Assembly: GCA_964370795.1 (NCBI GenBank)
Contig: CAYJME010000001.1
Location: 1-58,802, forward strand
DNA length: 58,802 nucleotides
Origin: JAHFOW01 sp964370795
Lineage (GTDB): Bacteria; Planctomycetota; Brocadiia; Brocadiales; Brocadiaceae
Direction: 5' to 3'
Shown here: piece by piece, positions 1-8,111 of the stretch
Numbering within the stretch: the stretch's first letter is position 1
How the letters are laid out: each line of letters starts with the position of its first letter
Notes under the pieces: model-generated
Seen by the model: the letters and a program-made list of their open reading frames with translations, nothing else
What the model was told of the DNA's origin: nothing
Databases searched by the model: none
Made by a program: the position numbers and the translations under genes

Positions 1-783
1 TCATGGAGTTTTGCCCTGATGCGGGATGATACCCAGACGATTATTGGTATTGTCGGCGTGGGGCAGGACCTCACCGAGAGACGGGAATTAGAGGCGCAAT
101 TGTTTCACTCTGCAAAATTAGCCTCTCTCGGAATCATGGCAGGCGGCATAGCGCATGAAATACGGAATCCATTGGGCATCAGTTCTGTTGCAGCCCAGAT
201 CTTATTGGAAGATCCGGATAATGAAAGCTTGCGCAAGGAATGCGCAGAAAAGATATACTCAGGCATTAAACGCGCATCGCTCATCATTGAAGAATTACTC
301 AAGTTTGCCCGGCCAACGGAGGGACGCTTTGAATCCACCAATGTCAACGAGGCAATCATGGAAACATTGTCTCTCATAGAAAAACAGATCGTGCTCATGC
401 GAATTGAGATCAAAAAAAATCTTCATCACCCTATTCCCCTGATGAAAGCAGAAAAAAACCTCCTGAAACAGGCATTTTTAAATATTATCCTCAATGCGGC
501 CAATGCCATGCCTGACGGAGGAACCCTGACCATAACAACGTCGTCGGATCAAAAGAATACTATCCAGATTACCTTTCACGACACCGGCTGCGGCATATCC
601 CCGGAAAACACGGATAAGATATTCGACCCTTTTTTTACCACCATGCCCGTCGGCAAGGGAACCGGGCTCGGTTTGTCCATAACGTACAGTATTATTAAAC
701 AACACGAAGGCGCCATTCATGTAGAAAGCGCCGCGGGAAAAGGCACAACGTTTATGATTCAATTACCGGTAAAGAAAAACTGA
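1..783 (+). CDS. Sensor histidine kinase, C-terminal part (cut by window start)
   Basis: The frame is open from base 1, so the N-terminus lies outside the window. The visible part starts with the end of a PAS/PAC-type sensor domain (GVGQDLTERRELEAQL). A HisKA dimerisation domain follows, with the phospho-acceptor H-box GGIAHEIRNPLG, and then an HATPase_c domain with N-box (NIILNAANAMPDGG), G1 box (DTGCGIS), F box (FDPFFTT) and G2 box (GKGTGLGLS). These motifs are those of an NtrB/AtoS-like soluble kinase. A receiver-only response regulator follows about 110 bases downstream and is the likely partner, or a step in a phosphorelay. The gas-vesicle genes begin some 950 bases further on in the same direction, so control of buoyancy is possible but not shown. 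Confidence 0.93.
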   Translation, partial: SWSFALMRDDTQTIIGIVGVGQDLTERRELEAQLFHSAKLASLGIMAGGIAHEIRNPLGISSVAAQILLEDPDNESLRKECAEKIYSGIKRASLIIEELLKFARPTEGRFESTNVNEAIMETLSLIEKQIVLMRIEIKKNLHHPIPLMKAEKNLLKQAFLNIILNAANAMPDGGTLTITTSSDQKNTIQITFHDTGCGISPENTDKIFDPFFTTMPVGKGTGLGLSITYSIIKQHEGAIHVESAAGKGTTFMIQLPVKKN

Positions 784-880
784 TGATGAATTTTGAATAA
801 AAAACATTCGTTATTCGACATTCTCTTGTTCGGCGTTTGATATTCTGTCTTTACAAATCCTGATTACGAAAAACAAACAC
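783..880 (+). repeat. Dispersed repeat, family A, copy 1
   Basis: This stretch of about 98 bases recurs at 5417-5513 and, shortened at its 3' side, at 8638-8714. All copies share blocks such as TTTTGAATAAAA, CATTCGTTATTCGA, TTGTTCGGCGTT and GATATTCTGTCT. All three copies are on the plus strand and end just before the start of a gene (receiver protein, Get3-like ATPase, gvpK). Shorter fragments of the same wording (CGAATATTGA) occur elsewhere, for example near 27073. Confidence 0.8.
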
Positions 881-895
881 ACAGAGGGAAACACC

Positions 896-1276
896 ATGTC
901 TGTAAAGCCACAAATACTTATCATTGACGACGAAGCGGATATGTGCTGGGCATTGGAAAATATCCTGACTCCCCTTGGCTATAAAACATATTCAAACACA
1001 AGCGGTAGAGAGGGCTTTGAGATACTCAAACAATGGCATCAGGATATAAAATTAGTATTCCTTGACGCCAAACTCCCCGATTTTGACGGCTTAAAGCTCG
1101 CAGCCCTCATAAAACAGCTTTATCCTGAAATAAATATTATCATCATCACGGGCTATTATTTCCGGGACGAGGATGCCGTCCAACAAGGTCTTTCTGACGG
1201 TGTCTTCGATGGTTTTATCGGCAAACCCTTTAATATTTCGGAGATACGGACAACAATAGAAGCGATCCTCCCTTAA
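896..1276 (+). CDS. Receiver-only response regulator (CheY/Spo0F-like)
   Basis: This 126-residue protein is a single receiver domain with no output domain. It has the acidic pocket (LIIDDEAD near residue 10), a phospho-acceptor Asp in FLDAKLPDFDG, the conserved Thr in IIITGYY and the Lys in GKPF near the C-terminus. A GAGGGA ribosome site lies about 8 bases before the ATG. It probably takes phosphate from the kinase encoded just upstream and passes it on, or acts by protein contact, since it cannot bind DNA itself. It is the last gene before the gas-vesicle locus. Confidence 0.9.
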   Translation: MSVKPQILIIDDEADMCWALENILTPLGYKTYSNTSGREGFEILKQWHQDIKLVFLDAKLPDFDGLKLAALIKQLYPEINIIIITGYYFRDEDAVQQGLSDGVFDGFIGKPFNISEIRTTIEAILP

Positions 1277-1734
1277 AGTATTACCGTATTCGATATTCAT
1301 AAAATACGTTAAAAATGAGAGAAAGATTGCTTCGCTCCGCTCGCAATGACAGGATAAGGTCACACTGACCGGTTCCTATCCACACTAACAACGTGCAGTG
1401 TACTATCAAAGCGCGTAGCGCATGTCATTGCGAGGGGTCTTTTCCGAAGCAATCTCCCCAATTTTATAAAGGGGAATTGGTTGTAGCTATGCTGCGTGTG
1501 GAATCCATATCATACCTATAGCATCCATACCATAGAATTATTTCCTTTTCAGGCACGATTATTCCCTGCATATTTTTTTCTCAAAAATAAACAACCTTCT
1601 AACCCGCTATTTTAAAGGTGAAGTTGGCTATCAGAAAAATATTTTCACTATAGAAATATAAGGCATACCATTCGCTTTATCGATTAACACTTAATTTAAA
1701 AACTTTTATACGAAAACGAAAGGGGGTGATAATC
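1277..1734. other. Gene-free leader before gvpA with dispersed inverted repeats
   Basis: No coding region is seen in these 458 bases. A pair of facing repeats, AGATTGCTTCG...CGCAATGACA (1324-1350) and TGTCATTGCGAG...GAAGCAATCT (1423-1455), belongs to the same family as copies at 18355-18429, 33410-33440 and 56304-56337. Positions 1288-1319 match 5372-5405 in inverted orientation (block ATACGTTAAAAATGAGA). The last 120 bases are AT-rich and presumably hold the gvpA promoter, but I could not assign boxes safely. Confidence 0.6.
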
Positions 1735-1953
1735 ATGGCGAAGGTACAGAAGTCTACCGACTCATCAAGCCTGGCCGAAGTAGTTGACAGAATACTCGAC
1801 AAGGGTATCGTGGTCGATGCATGGGTAAAGGTGTCATTGGTAGGTATTGAATTGCTCTCGTTAGAGGCAAGGGTCGTAATTGCATCCGTTGAGACCTATT
1901 TAAAGTATGCAGAGGCAATCGGTCTGACGGCAACAGCCGCTGCCCCTGCATAG
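1735..1953 (+). CDS. gvpA: Gas vesicle structural protein GvpA, copy 1
   Basis: This 72-residue protein has the GvpA core: SSSLAEVVDRILDKG, then VVDAWVKVSLVGIELL, then EARVVIASVETYLKYAEAIG. GvpA is the small hydrophobic protein that forms the ribbed wall of gas vesicles. The ATG at 1735 is preferred over an in-frame GTG at 1726 because it follows a GGGGG-type ribosome site and matches the N-terminus of the second copy. The protein differs from copy 2 by only two residues (Leu/Ile in the EARVV approach and Ala/Ser near the C-terminus). The gene opens the gas-vesicle locus. Confidence 0.97.
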   Translation: MAKVQKSTDSSSLAEVVDRILDKGIVVDAWVKVSLVGIELLSLEARVVIASVETYLKYAEAIGLTATAAAPA

Positions 1954-2045
1954 GAACAAGAGAGATGGGTATGAACGGTATCCCTTCTCTGAATCCTTGA
2001 CTATTTATTATATATAAATTTTAAAAAAAACAAAAGGAGAAAAAC

Positions 2046-2264
2046 ATGGCTAAGGTACAGAAATCCACAGATTCTTCAAGTCTGGCTGAAGTTGTTGATA
2101 GAATACTCGACAAGGGTATCGTGGTCGATGCATGGGTAAAGGTGTCCCTCGTAGGTATTGAATTGCTTTCAATAGAAGCAAGGGTTGTAATCGCATCCGT
2201 TGAAACCTATTTGAAGTACGCCGAGGCAATCGGTCTGACAGCCACTGCCGCTTCTCCCGCCTAG
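2046..2264 (+). CDS. gvpA: Gas vesicle structural protein GvpA, copy 2
   Basis: This is a near-identical duplicate of the preceding gene (72 residues, two differences), 92 bases downstream, with its own AAAGGAG ribosome site. The core motifs LAEVVDRILDKGIVVDAW and ARVVIASVETYLKYA are intact. Silent differences between the copies show that the duplication is not very recent and that the protein is under purifying selection. Tandem gvpA copies are common where large amounts of shell protein are needed. No gvpC-like repeat protein was found in the window. Confidence 0.97.
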   Translation: MAKVQKSTDSSSLAEVVDRILDKGIVVDAWVKVSLVGIELLSIEARVVIASVETYLKYAEAIGLTATAASPA

Positions 2265-2310
2265 TAACAAGAAAGCGCTGCAACTGCTGTTGTAATAACC
2301 ATCCCTGATT

Positions 2311-2331
2311 CCCCTCCTTCAAAAGGAGGGG
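2311..2331. repeat. Small perfect hairpin after gvpA2
   Basis: CCCCTCCTT and AAGGAGGGG form a perfect 9-bp stem with a 3-base loop. A T-run does not follow, so it is not a classical terminator. It may protect the 3' end of the gvpA mRNA or partly attenuate downstream genes. A similar hairpin (CCCCCTT/AAGGGGG) lies between gvpF/L and gvpG at about 4956-4973. Confidence 0.6.
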
Positions 2332-2398
2332 ATGCGGGGTGGTGTGGATAAACCCTGTTTGTCCGCGATGGCTTGCTTAACACACGGGAACTTCAAAA

Positions 2399-2737
2399 AT
2401 GAGTTTTACAAAAGTCGTACACATTATATGCAGATTCTGCAGGGGAACGGGAAGGGATCCTTTTGGTATTATGTCCCACCTCTCTACCTGTTGTGTATGC
2501 GGGGGGAATGGGGTAATAAGGATACCGTACCCCTATATGCGATGCGCACACTGTAATAGTACAGGGGCCATTAAAACACTGACATGTACTGCATGTATGG
2601 GTAAAGGGGTATTGCCCAAGATTGCAAACCATGCCAAACCATGCCCCCTGTGTCATGGTTCGGGCGACGACCAGTCTGCTTCGGGGATGTATTGTTTACA
2701 GTGTCGCGGCAGGGGAATTATTCCGATTAATGAATGA
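2399..2737 (+). CDS. DnaJ-type zinc-finger (CxxCxGxG) protein in gas vesicle locus
   Basis: This 112-residue protein is made almost wholly of six DnaJ-like cysteine motifs: CRFCRGTG, CCVCGGNG, CAHCNSTG, CTACMGKG, CPLCHGSG and CLQCRGRG. There is no J domain and no substrate-binding C-terminal domain. In DnaJ four such motifs form two zinc centres that help hold unfolded clients. Six motifs would allow three zinc centres here. It sits between gvpA2 and gvpN in the same direction, so a role in keeping GvpA soluble or in shell assembly is a reasonable inference. It is not a standard Gvp family that I recognise. The ribosome site is weak. Confidence 0.85.
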   Translation: MSFTKVVHIICRFCRGTGRDPFGIMSHLSTCCVCGGNGVIRIPYPYMRCAHCNSTGAIKTLTCTACMGKGVLPKIANHAKPCPLCHGSGDDQSASGMYCLQCRGRGIIPINE

Positions 2738-2789
2738 AACAAGACAACCGACTATTTTGAAAGAAATCAGATGATAAGGGAGTATAGAT

Positions 2790-3803
2790 ATGGACTTAAG
2801 TATACAGGAAAGTAACCAATCTCGTGAGGCAGGGCTGTGTTTCGAACCGGGCGATGGATTTGTGGTTACATCGTATATAGAGGAGGTAGTTGATTCCGCG
2901 CTTGCATATCTCCAGGCGGGATATCCCGTTCATCTTTCGGGCCCTGCAGGTACGGGAAAGACAACGTTGGCATTCCATATAGCATCAAAACTGGGGGGAA
3001 ATGTGACCCTCATCCATGGCGACGACGAATTTGGGACGTCGGACCTTGTGGGAAAGGATAGCGGTTACAGCAAGAAAAAACTCTACGACAACTTCATCCA
3101 CTCCGTAATAAGGTCTGAGGAGGTAATGCAAACAACGTGGAAGGACAATCCCCTCACCCATGCATGCAGGAACGGCGATATCCTTATCTATGATGAATTT
3201 AACCGCACTAAGCCTGAGGCAAACAATGTATTGCTGAGCGTGCTTCAACATGGCATCCTCGGCGTTCCTAAACGCGGCGGCAGGGGAAATGGATATGTTG
3301 AGGTACATCCTGACTTTCGCGCCATCTTCACTTCAAACCCGGAGGAATATGCCGGCACACACAAAACTCAGGATGCCCTTATTGACAGGCTTATTACGAT
3401 ACAACTTCATCATTTCGACCGTGAGACAGAGATAAGGATCGTGAGCGCGCGTTCTGGCATCGTACAGGATGACGCTGAAATTATTGTTGATATCATCAGA
3501 AAATTGAGAACGTTAGGGGTGAACAATCATCGTCCAAGCATCCGTGCAGGGATTATGATTGGACGCATTCTTGCCGTTCGTGGAGGCAGGGCGGCATGGG
3601 ACAATCCCATATTCCGTCGTATCTGCCAGGACGTCCTGAACGCAAACACCATCAAAGTCACCCGTGATGGAAAACTGATCGTACAGGAAAAGATATCGGA
3701 AATTATACAGAAGGTTTGCAACAAAAAAAACGCAGACACTCAGGAAGAATTACCATTCGTTCCTGTTAAATATTGTGGTTTAACCGAGGGAAAGGAGAGG
3801 TAA
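2790..3803 (+). CDS. gvpN: Gas vesicle protein GvpN, AAA+ ATPase
   Basis: This 337-residue AAA+ protein is of the MoxR/GvpN group. It has Walker A GPAGTGKTTLA (near residue 53), Walker B LIYDEFNR (near 133), and the sensor-1 Asn in the FTSNPEEYAGTHK segment typical of GvpN. The family is needed for gas vesicles to grow to full width and probably acts as a chaperone on shell or minor proteins. It lies 52 bases after the zinc-finger gene, with a GGGAG ribosome site. The next gene starts 5 bases after its stop, so they are surely cotranscribed. Confidence 0.95.
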   Translation: MDLSIQESNQSREAGLCFEPGDGFVVTSYIEEVVDSALAYLQAGYPVHLSGPAGTGKTTLAFHIASKLGGNVTLIHGDDEFGTSDLVGKDSGYSKKKLYDNFIHSVIRSEEVMQTTWKDNPLTHACRNGDILIYDEFNRTKPEANNVLLSVLQHGILGVPKRGGRGNGYVEVHPDFRAIFTSNPEEYAGTHKTQDALIDRLITIQLHHFDRETEIRIVSARSGIVQDDAEIIVDIIRKLRTLGVNNHRPSIRAGIMIGRILAVRGGRAAWDNPIFRRICQDVLNANTIKVTRDGKLIVQEKISEIIQKVCNKKNADTQEELPFVPVKYCGLTEGKER

Positions 3804-3808
3804 AACAC

Positions 3809-4126
3809 ATGTCCGTGCAAAAGAAAAAAGGCGTAGGAGACATAAAAACTCATGCTGGCAGGGTAGTAAAAACTCTTTTACCCCATGAGGCGTACCTGAA
3901 AATTTTCACCCTTGAGATAGAACGGGTACGTCGCAAGAGGGAACTGGAAAGCGCACAAAAGCGTGTTCAGATTATTACGCATCGACTCAGAGAGATGGAC
4001 GCGGAAAAGGACATTCTGATAAAGCGGATTAAAGAAAAAACCGATAGTTTTCAGGCAAACGTAAAGGTACACACGGCAACTGACAGTGCCGTCAAAGAGA
4101 ATAAGAAACCGTTACTCAGATATTAA
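3809..4126 (+). CDS. Small coiled-coil gas vesicle accessory protein (GvpV-like)
   Basis: This basic 105-residue protein has a short flexible N-terminus (KKKGVGDIKTHAGR), a PHEAYLKIFTLEIERVRRKRELE segment and a long charged helix that should form a coiled coil. The start at 3809 follows the GAGAGG site at the end of gvpN and is preferred to an upstream in-frame start inside gvpN. The layout (short tail, an H-x-A-x-x-x-[YIL] patch, then a coiled coil) recalls the cyanobacterial GvpV family from memory, but no decisive motif is present. Its position directly behind gvpN in a tight operon supports an accessory role in gas vesicles. Confidence 0.7.
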   Translation: MSVQKKKGVGDIKTHAGRVVKTLLPHEAYLKIFTLEIERVRRKRELESAQKRVQIITHRLREMDAEKDILIKRIKEKTDSFQANVKVHTATDSAVKENKKPLLRY

Positions 4127-4161
4127 ACATCTGAAAAATACCTTAAATGAAGGAATATGCT

Positions 4162-4902
4162 ATGGCGGGTAAATATATTTATGGTTTTACAAAAAGTGAC
4201 TTACGGTTTGGTTTGAACCTTGTTGGAATTGATGGTAAAGAGGTCTACGCAATTGCTGATAATGGAGTCGCTGCCGTGGTAAGCGATGGACCATCCACCA
4301 AACTACGTCCTGAGCGAAGAAATTTGAGCGCCCATAATAACATCATCAAAGAGGTCATGAAAATATCAACCATCCTGCCGGTTTCTTTTGGCGTCGTGGC
4401 AGATAACGAAGCTGGTATCAAAAATATCCTGAAGTTAAATCACCGGAGTTTTGAAAACCAGATAAAAAGATTAGATGGGAAGGTTGAGATGGGGTTAAAA
4501 GTTATCTGGGATGTGGAAAATATCTTCGATTTTATGGTAAAAACGCACAGGACGCTTGAGATTTTCAGGGATAATATTTTTCTCAAACCGTCGGGCGCCA
4601 CGCACGAAGAAAAACTTGAATTGGGAAGGATGTTTGAGACTATCATAAATCAGGATCGCGAGAAGCAAACCTCGACAGTACAGCGTATTCTGAAAAATTA
4701 TTGTTGTGAAATAAAGGTCAACAAGCCCAAAGACGAGAAAACGATAATGAATATAGCATGCCTCGTAGAAAAAACAAAAGTAGATTTATTCGAAAAAGGC
4801 GTCTTCGAGGCTGCACAGGCATTTGATGATAACTATGCCTTTGATTTTAACGGACCATGGGCGCCCCATAATTTTGTGGATATAAAGCTGAAGACGGCCT
4901 AG
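4162..4902 (+). CDS. Gas vesicle protein GvpF/GvpL family
   Basis: This 246-residue protein has the family landmarks: an N-terminal KYIYGFTK strand, the V/IADNGVAAVVSD segment, the H-N-x-I-I-K-E-V-M helix and the ILPVSFGVVADNE motif, which corresponds to the family's LPxxFGT region. A C-terminal segment with FDFNGPWAPHNFV corresponds to the family's F.GPWPPYSF signature. GvpF and GvpL are minor structural or assembly proteins that contact GvpA. The ATG at 4162 follows AAGGA at the right distance; an upstream ATG at 4147 has no site. It is the only F/L-type gene in the locus. Confidence 0.92.
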   Translation: MAGKYIYGFTKSDLRFGLNLVGIDGKEVYAIADNGVAAVVSDGPSTKLRPERRNLSAHNNIIKEVMKISTILPVSFGVVADNEAGIKNILKLNHRSFENQIKRLDGKVEMGLKVIWDVENIFDFMVKTHRTLEIFRDNIFLKPSGATHEEKLELGRMFETIINQDREKQTSTVQRILKNYCCEIKVNKPKDEKTIMNIACLVEKTKVDLFEKGVFEAAQAFDDNYAFDFNGPWAPHNFVDIKLKTA

Positions 4903-5010
4903 CACAGCATAGTTACAACCAAAGCCCCTAAGCAAAGAGAAACAACCGCCTAAGTCCCCCTTAATAAAGGGGGTTACGGGGGTTGTAAAAACTTACAGAA
5001 AGAGGTGTTT

Positions 5011-5343
5011 ATGTTTTTAATAGACGATATCTTACTTTCACCTGCAAAAGGGCTTTTTTATATTTTCAAACAGGTACATAAAGCCGCAGAGGATGACTTT
5101 ATGAATGAAGAAAATATTACCGTACAACTTTCAGAACTTTACATGATGCTTGAGACCGGCAAGATTACCGAAGAAGAGTTTGACAAAAAAGAGTCCGAAC
5201 TCCTGGATAGATTAGAACAGATAGAAGAGTACAAAAAGAAACATTACGGGGTAAAAGAAGAAGACGATGAGAACGCAATTGAAGCAGATGCATCGAATCT
5301 TGTACAAAATACCCAACCCGAACGAGTCGGAAGTGTAAAATGA
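5011..5343 (+). CDS. gvpG: Gas vesicle protein GvpG
   Basis: This 110-residue, strongly acidic, helical protein begins with the GvpG signature MFLIDDILLSPAKGLFYIFKQ. A helix follows in which ELYMMLETGKITEEEFDKKE is typical of the family. The ATG at 5011 is preceded by AGAGG; an in-frame GTG at 5005 overlaps that site. GvpG is one of the essential assembly factors. The C-terminal 25 residues (acidic, then Asn/Gln-rich) look unstructured. It follows gvpF/L after about 108 bases that hold a small C/G hairpin. Confidence 0.92.
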   Translation: MFLIDDILLSPAKGLFYIFKQVHKAAEDDFMNEENITVQLSELYMMLETGKITEEEFDKKESELLDRLEQIEEYKKKHYGVKEEDDENAIEADASNLVQNTQPERVGSVK

Positions 5344-5416
5344 AAAAGGGGGATATCCATATTTTTTATTTTCTCATTTTTAACGTATTGTATGAATATC
5401 GAATATTGACCATCGA

Positions 5417-5513
5417 ATGATGAATTTTGAATAAAAACATTCGTTATTCGATATTCTTTTGTTCGGCGTTCGATATTCTGTCTCGATAAATCCTGATTAC
5501 GAAAAACAAACAA
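5417..5513 (+). repeat. Dispersed repeat, family A, copy 2
   Basis: This is the second full-length copy of the element described at 783-880. It even includes the 3' block AAATCCTGATTACGAAAAAC. It ends about 35 bases before the likely start of the Get3-like ATPase. Just upstream, 5372-5405 is an inverted match to 1288-1319, so two repeat types are nested here. Confidence 0.8.
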
Positions 5514-5548
5514 CGATAAAGAAAATTGTATTATTCCAGAGGAGACAC

Positions 5549-7681
5549 GTGCAAAGTCCTTCATTTCTTACAAATCCACTGTTGTCTTTCATTTGCTTTG
5601 GTGGCAAAGGCGGCGTTGGCAAGACCACCTCGGCAACGGCAACGGCGCTCTTTCTTGCATCTGAAAATCCAGGCAAAAAAGTCCTCCTTGCATCTATTGA
5701 TCCCGCACACTCTCTTGCAGATTGCTTGCAGGACACCTGCAATCTTCCCAATCTGGCGTTTTGGGAAATAGACGCACAGGCGTCTTTTCGGAAATTTATT
5801 GCAAGGTATAATGCCACCCTGAAAAAAATAATAGACCGGGGCAGTTTTCTCGACAAGGAAGACATATCAACGCTCCTCTCAATCTCTTTACCCGGAATTG
5901 ACGAATTCATGGGAATGATTGAACTGGCAGAGATGGTGGAAGGTAATGCCTACGATATTATCGTGCTCGATACCGCGCCAACCGGACATACGATCAAATT
6001 TCTGCAAATACCCCACCTGTTTAGAAAATGGATTCATGTGCTCAACCTGATGATGCAAAAACATCGGTACCTTTCTCAGTTGTATCGAAGACGTTATCAG
6101 CCTGACGACGCTGATGAGTTTATTGAAGTATTTACCCGGGGCGCAAAAAAAATTGAACATATCCTGAAGGGTACATCATGTGAATTTGTGCCTGTTATGT
6201 TGCCAGAAGCCCTGAGCGTCAGGGAAACAAGCCGGTTTTTAACTATTTTACAAAAGCACAAGATTACGGTAAATAATATTATTATTAATCGTGTCTATCC
6301 GGAAAGCGATTGCTCCTTTTGCACTCAACAATACTCCATTCAAAAGAAATATATCGATGAAATGCAATCTGACCTCCATGAATATAATTATGTGCTCATG
6401 CCTTTGTACAGAAACGAAGTGCAGGGAAGAGATTCACTCTTAAAGTTTGCGGCAGAAATGGCGGAAAATACGCCTCTGGTTCGCAAAAGGGACAATCACA
6501 ACGAAGTCGTCACGGCACGTTGTACGGGAGAATCTGAAAAATGGGTCATGGGGGATTCCAAAGGCCATCCACTCTTTGTTTCTCCGCCATCCCCTTTCAC
6601 CCATGGAAAAGAGGAAGGGTTGCATATACCTGAATTGCAAAATCACTTGCCTGTGCCAGGCCCCGCCACAAGATTCTTACTCTTTGGCGGTAAAGGCGGG
6701 GTCGGCAAAACTACCCTTGCAAGCGCGACAGCTCTGTCGTTGTCAGATATTTACCCTGAGAAACGCATTGTGCTCTTTTCGACAGACCCCGCTCACTCCC
6801 TTTCAGATTGCCTTGACTCCGGCGTTGGAGATAAGGGTCTGTTTCTTAAAAAAAACCTGTTTGTCCAGGAAATGGAAGCCGAAAAAGAGTACCAAACACT
6901 TAAACACCTTTATGCAGAGGAGATCAAAGACTTGCTGTCCTCCTTTATAAAAAAGGATTCCTCGGTGAGCATTGCATTCGAGAAAGAAATCATGGAATCG
7001 TTCATCGATACAATACCGCCGGGAATTGATGAGGTCATGGCTATCAGTAAGATTATTGATTACGTTGATAAAGAAAGCTTCGATATCTTTGTCCTTGATA
7101 CCGCCCCAACCGGACATTTGATACGATTTCTGGAGATGCCTGAACTTGCGCTTGAGTGGTTGAAATTTTTTTTTAACCTCTTTTTAAAATACAAGCAGAG
7201 CTTTCGTATGCCAAAAATGTCGGCATTTCTGGTAGATCTATCGAAAAAAATAAAAAAGCTCTTAACCATGCTTCGTGACCGCGAACGGTCACTCTTTATT
7301 CCCATAGCTATCCCAACAGATATGGCATGCGAAGAAACGAAGGACCTGGTAGAAGCGATAAGAAGGATGAAGATACCTATTCAATACGGCATTCTTAATA
7401 TGGTGCATCCGGCGCAAAGAGAAAATAACGCCCTCATAGAGTGTCCTCTCTGTACAAATAGAGTTGCATACGAAAAAACGATGCATGGTATCTTTCGAAC
7501 ATTGTTTTCTCCAGAGTCTCTGTATGTTATCCAGAAACAAGAAAAAGAGATTGTTGGAATAGGCGCATTACAACGTTTGGGTGCGGAATTGTATGCCGTC
7601 GAACAACCGAACGCGGCATCGTTTATGAAAGAAAGTAATGGTACCGATGATTTGGAACAAACTTTACAACCTGTTTTATAA
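5549..7681 (+). CDS. Tandem Get3/ArsA-like ATPase in gas vesicle locus
   Basis: This protein of about 710 residues holds two complete ArsA/Get3-type domains. Each has a deviant Walker A (CFGGKGGVGKTT near residue 14; LFGGKGGVGKTT near 379), a switch I DPAHSL(A/S)DCL, and a switch II LDTAPTGH. Each half also carries a CxxC pair (CSFC in the first, CPLC in the second), as Get3 uses to bind zinc at its dimer interface. Get3 shields hydrophobic tail anchors, while ArsA drives arsenite efflux. No arsB or arsR is nearby and the gene is embedded between gvpG and gvpJ-type genes. A targeting or chaperone role for hydrophobic Gvp proteins is therefore the better guess. The GTG at 5549 is chosen because of the AGAGGAGA site just before it. 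Confidence 0.88.
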   Translation: MQSPSFLTNPLLSFICFGGKGGVGKTTSATATALFLASENPGKKVLLASIDPAHSLADCLQDTCNLPNLAFWEIDAQASFRKFIARYNATLKKIIDRGSFLDKEDISTLLSISLPGIDEFMGMIELAEMVEGNAYDIIVLDTAPTGHTIKFLQIPHLFRKWIHVLNLMMQKHRYLSQLYRRRYQPDDADEFIEVFTRGAKKIEHILKGTSCEFVPVMLPEALSVRETSRFLTILQKHKITVNNIIINRVYPESDCSFCTQQYSIQKKYIDEMQSDLHEYNYVLMPLYRNEVQGRDSLLKFAAEMAENTPLVRKRDNHNEVVTARCTGESEKWVMGDSKGHPLFVSPPSPFTHGKEEGLHIPELQNHLPVPGPATRFLLFGGKGGVGKTTLASATALSLSDIYPEKRIVLFSTDPAHSLSDCLDSGVGDKGLFLKKNLFVQEMEAEKEYQTLKHLYAEEIKDLLSSFIKKDSSVSIAFEKEIMESFIDTIPPGIDEVMAISKIIDYVDKESFDIFVLDTAPTGHLIRFLEMPELALEWLKFFFNLFLKYKQSFRMPKMSAFLVDLSKKIKKLLTMLRDRERSLFIPIAIPTDMACEETKDLVEAIRRMKIPIQYGILNMVHPAQRENNALIECPLCTNRVAYEKTMHGIFRTLFSPESLYVIQKQEKEIVGIGALQRLGAELYAVEQPNAASFMKESNGTDDLEQTLQPVL

Positions 7682-8066
7682 ACTGTTTAACCTTATACGG
7701 GAACGATTTTTCCTTATTCCGGCGACCACAGAGCCTCCTTCCCGGCCTTTCTCCGCGCTGGAGGAGGGCTTGGAAGGAATTGAATCTCCACAATCAGCAG
7801 CGCCGGCGCAAAAGCAACCCTCAGATATTACAGCCGGAAAGGGCAAGTCAATATTCTCAGAAACGGAGAAAGAACAGGAAATTCCTCCCATCCTTGAACA
7901 TCAGCATATTTCTCTGTGTGAAACACTGGACCGCGTCCTGAATACGGGCGTAGTAATTCACGGAGACATAACGATCTCGGTTGCTAATATCGACCTGATT
8001 TATATCGGGCTGAAGGCACTCATAACTTCTGTGGAAACGGCAAGAAAGATGCAGGTCGGGTCATGA
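7638..8066 (+). CDS. GvpA/J/M-family protein with N-terminal extension
   Basis: This 142-residue protein has a C-terminal Gvp domain of about 55 residues (SLCETLDRVLNTGVVIHGD, then ANIDLIYIGLKALITSVETA). Before it come about 90 residues that are basic and hydrophobic at first and then low-complexity and Pro/Gln/Glu-rich. The domain matches the GvpJ/GvpM type of minor shell proteins thought to nucleate or cap vesicles. The start overlaps the end of the ATPase gene by 44 bases; an ATG at 7647 is an alternative. The overlap implies translational coupling with the ATPase. Confidence 0.85.
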   Translation: MVPMIWNKLYNLFYKLFNLIRERFFLIPATTEPPSRPFSALEEGLEGIESPQSAAPAQKQPSDITAGKGKSIFSETEKEQEIPPILEHQHISLCETLDRVLNTGVVIHGDITISVANIDLIYIGLKALITSVETARKMQVGS

Positions 8067-8111
8067 CGTAGCACAGAAACAACCACATGAAATGAACAAG
8101 AAAGGCATACC

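Noticed and set aside
1662..1675. Possible sigma-54 promoter (GG, ten bases, GC) before gvpA
   Set aside because: The two dinucleotides have the right spacing, but the flanks (AGGCATA, TTCGC) are poor, and no sigma-54 activator with an AAA+ domain is in the window.
2332..2656. Reading frames on both strands overlapping the zinc-finger gene
   Set aside because: They have no family similarity and lie over the frame with six regular CxxCxGxG motifs.
5549..7681. Arsenite-pump ATPase ArsA in an arsenic operon
   Set aside because: No arsB, arsC, arsD or arsR is near, and the gene sits within the gvp genes; the CxxC pairs suggest Get3-like chemistry.
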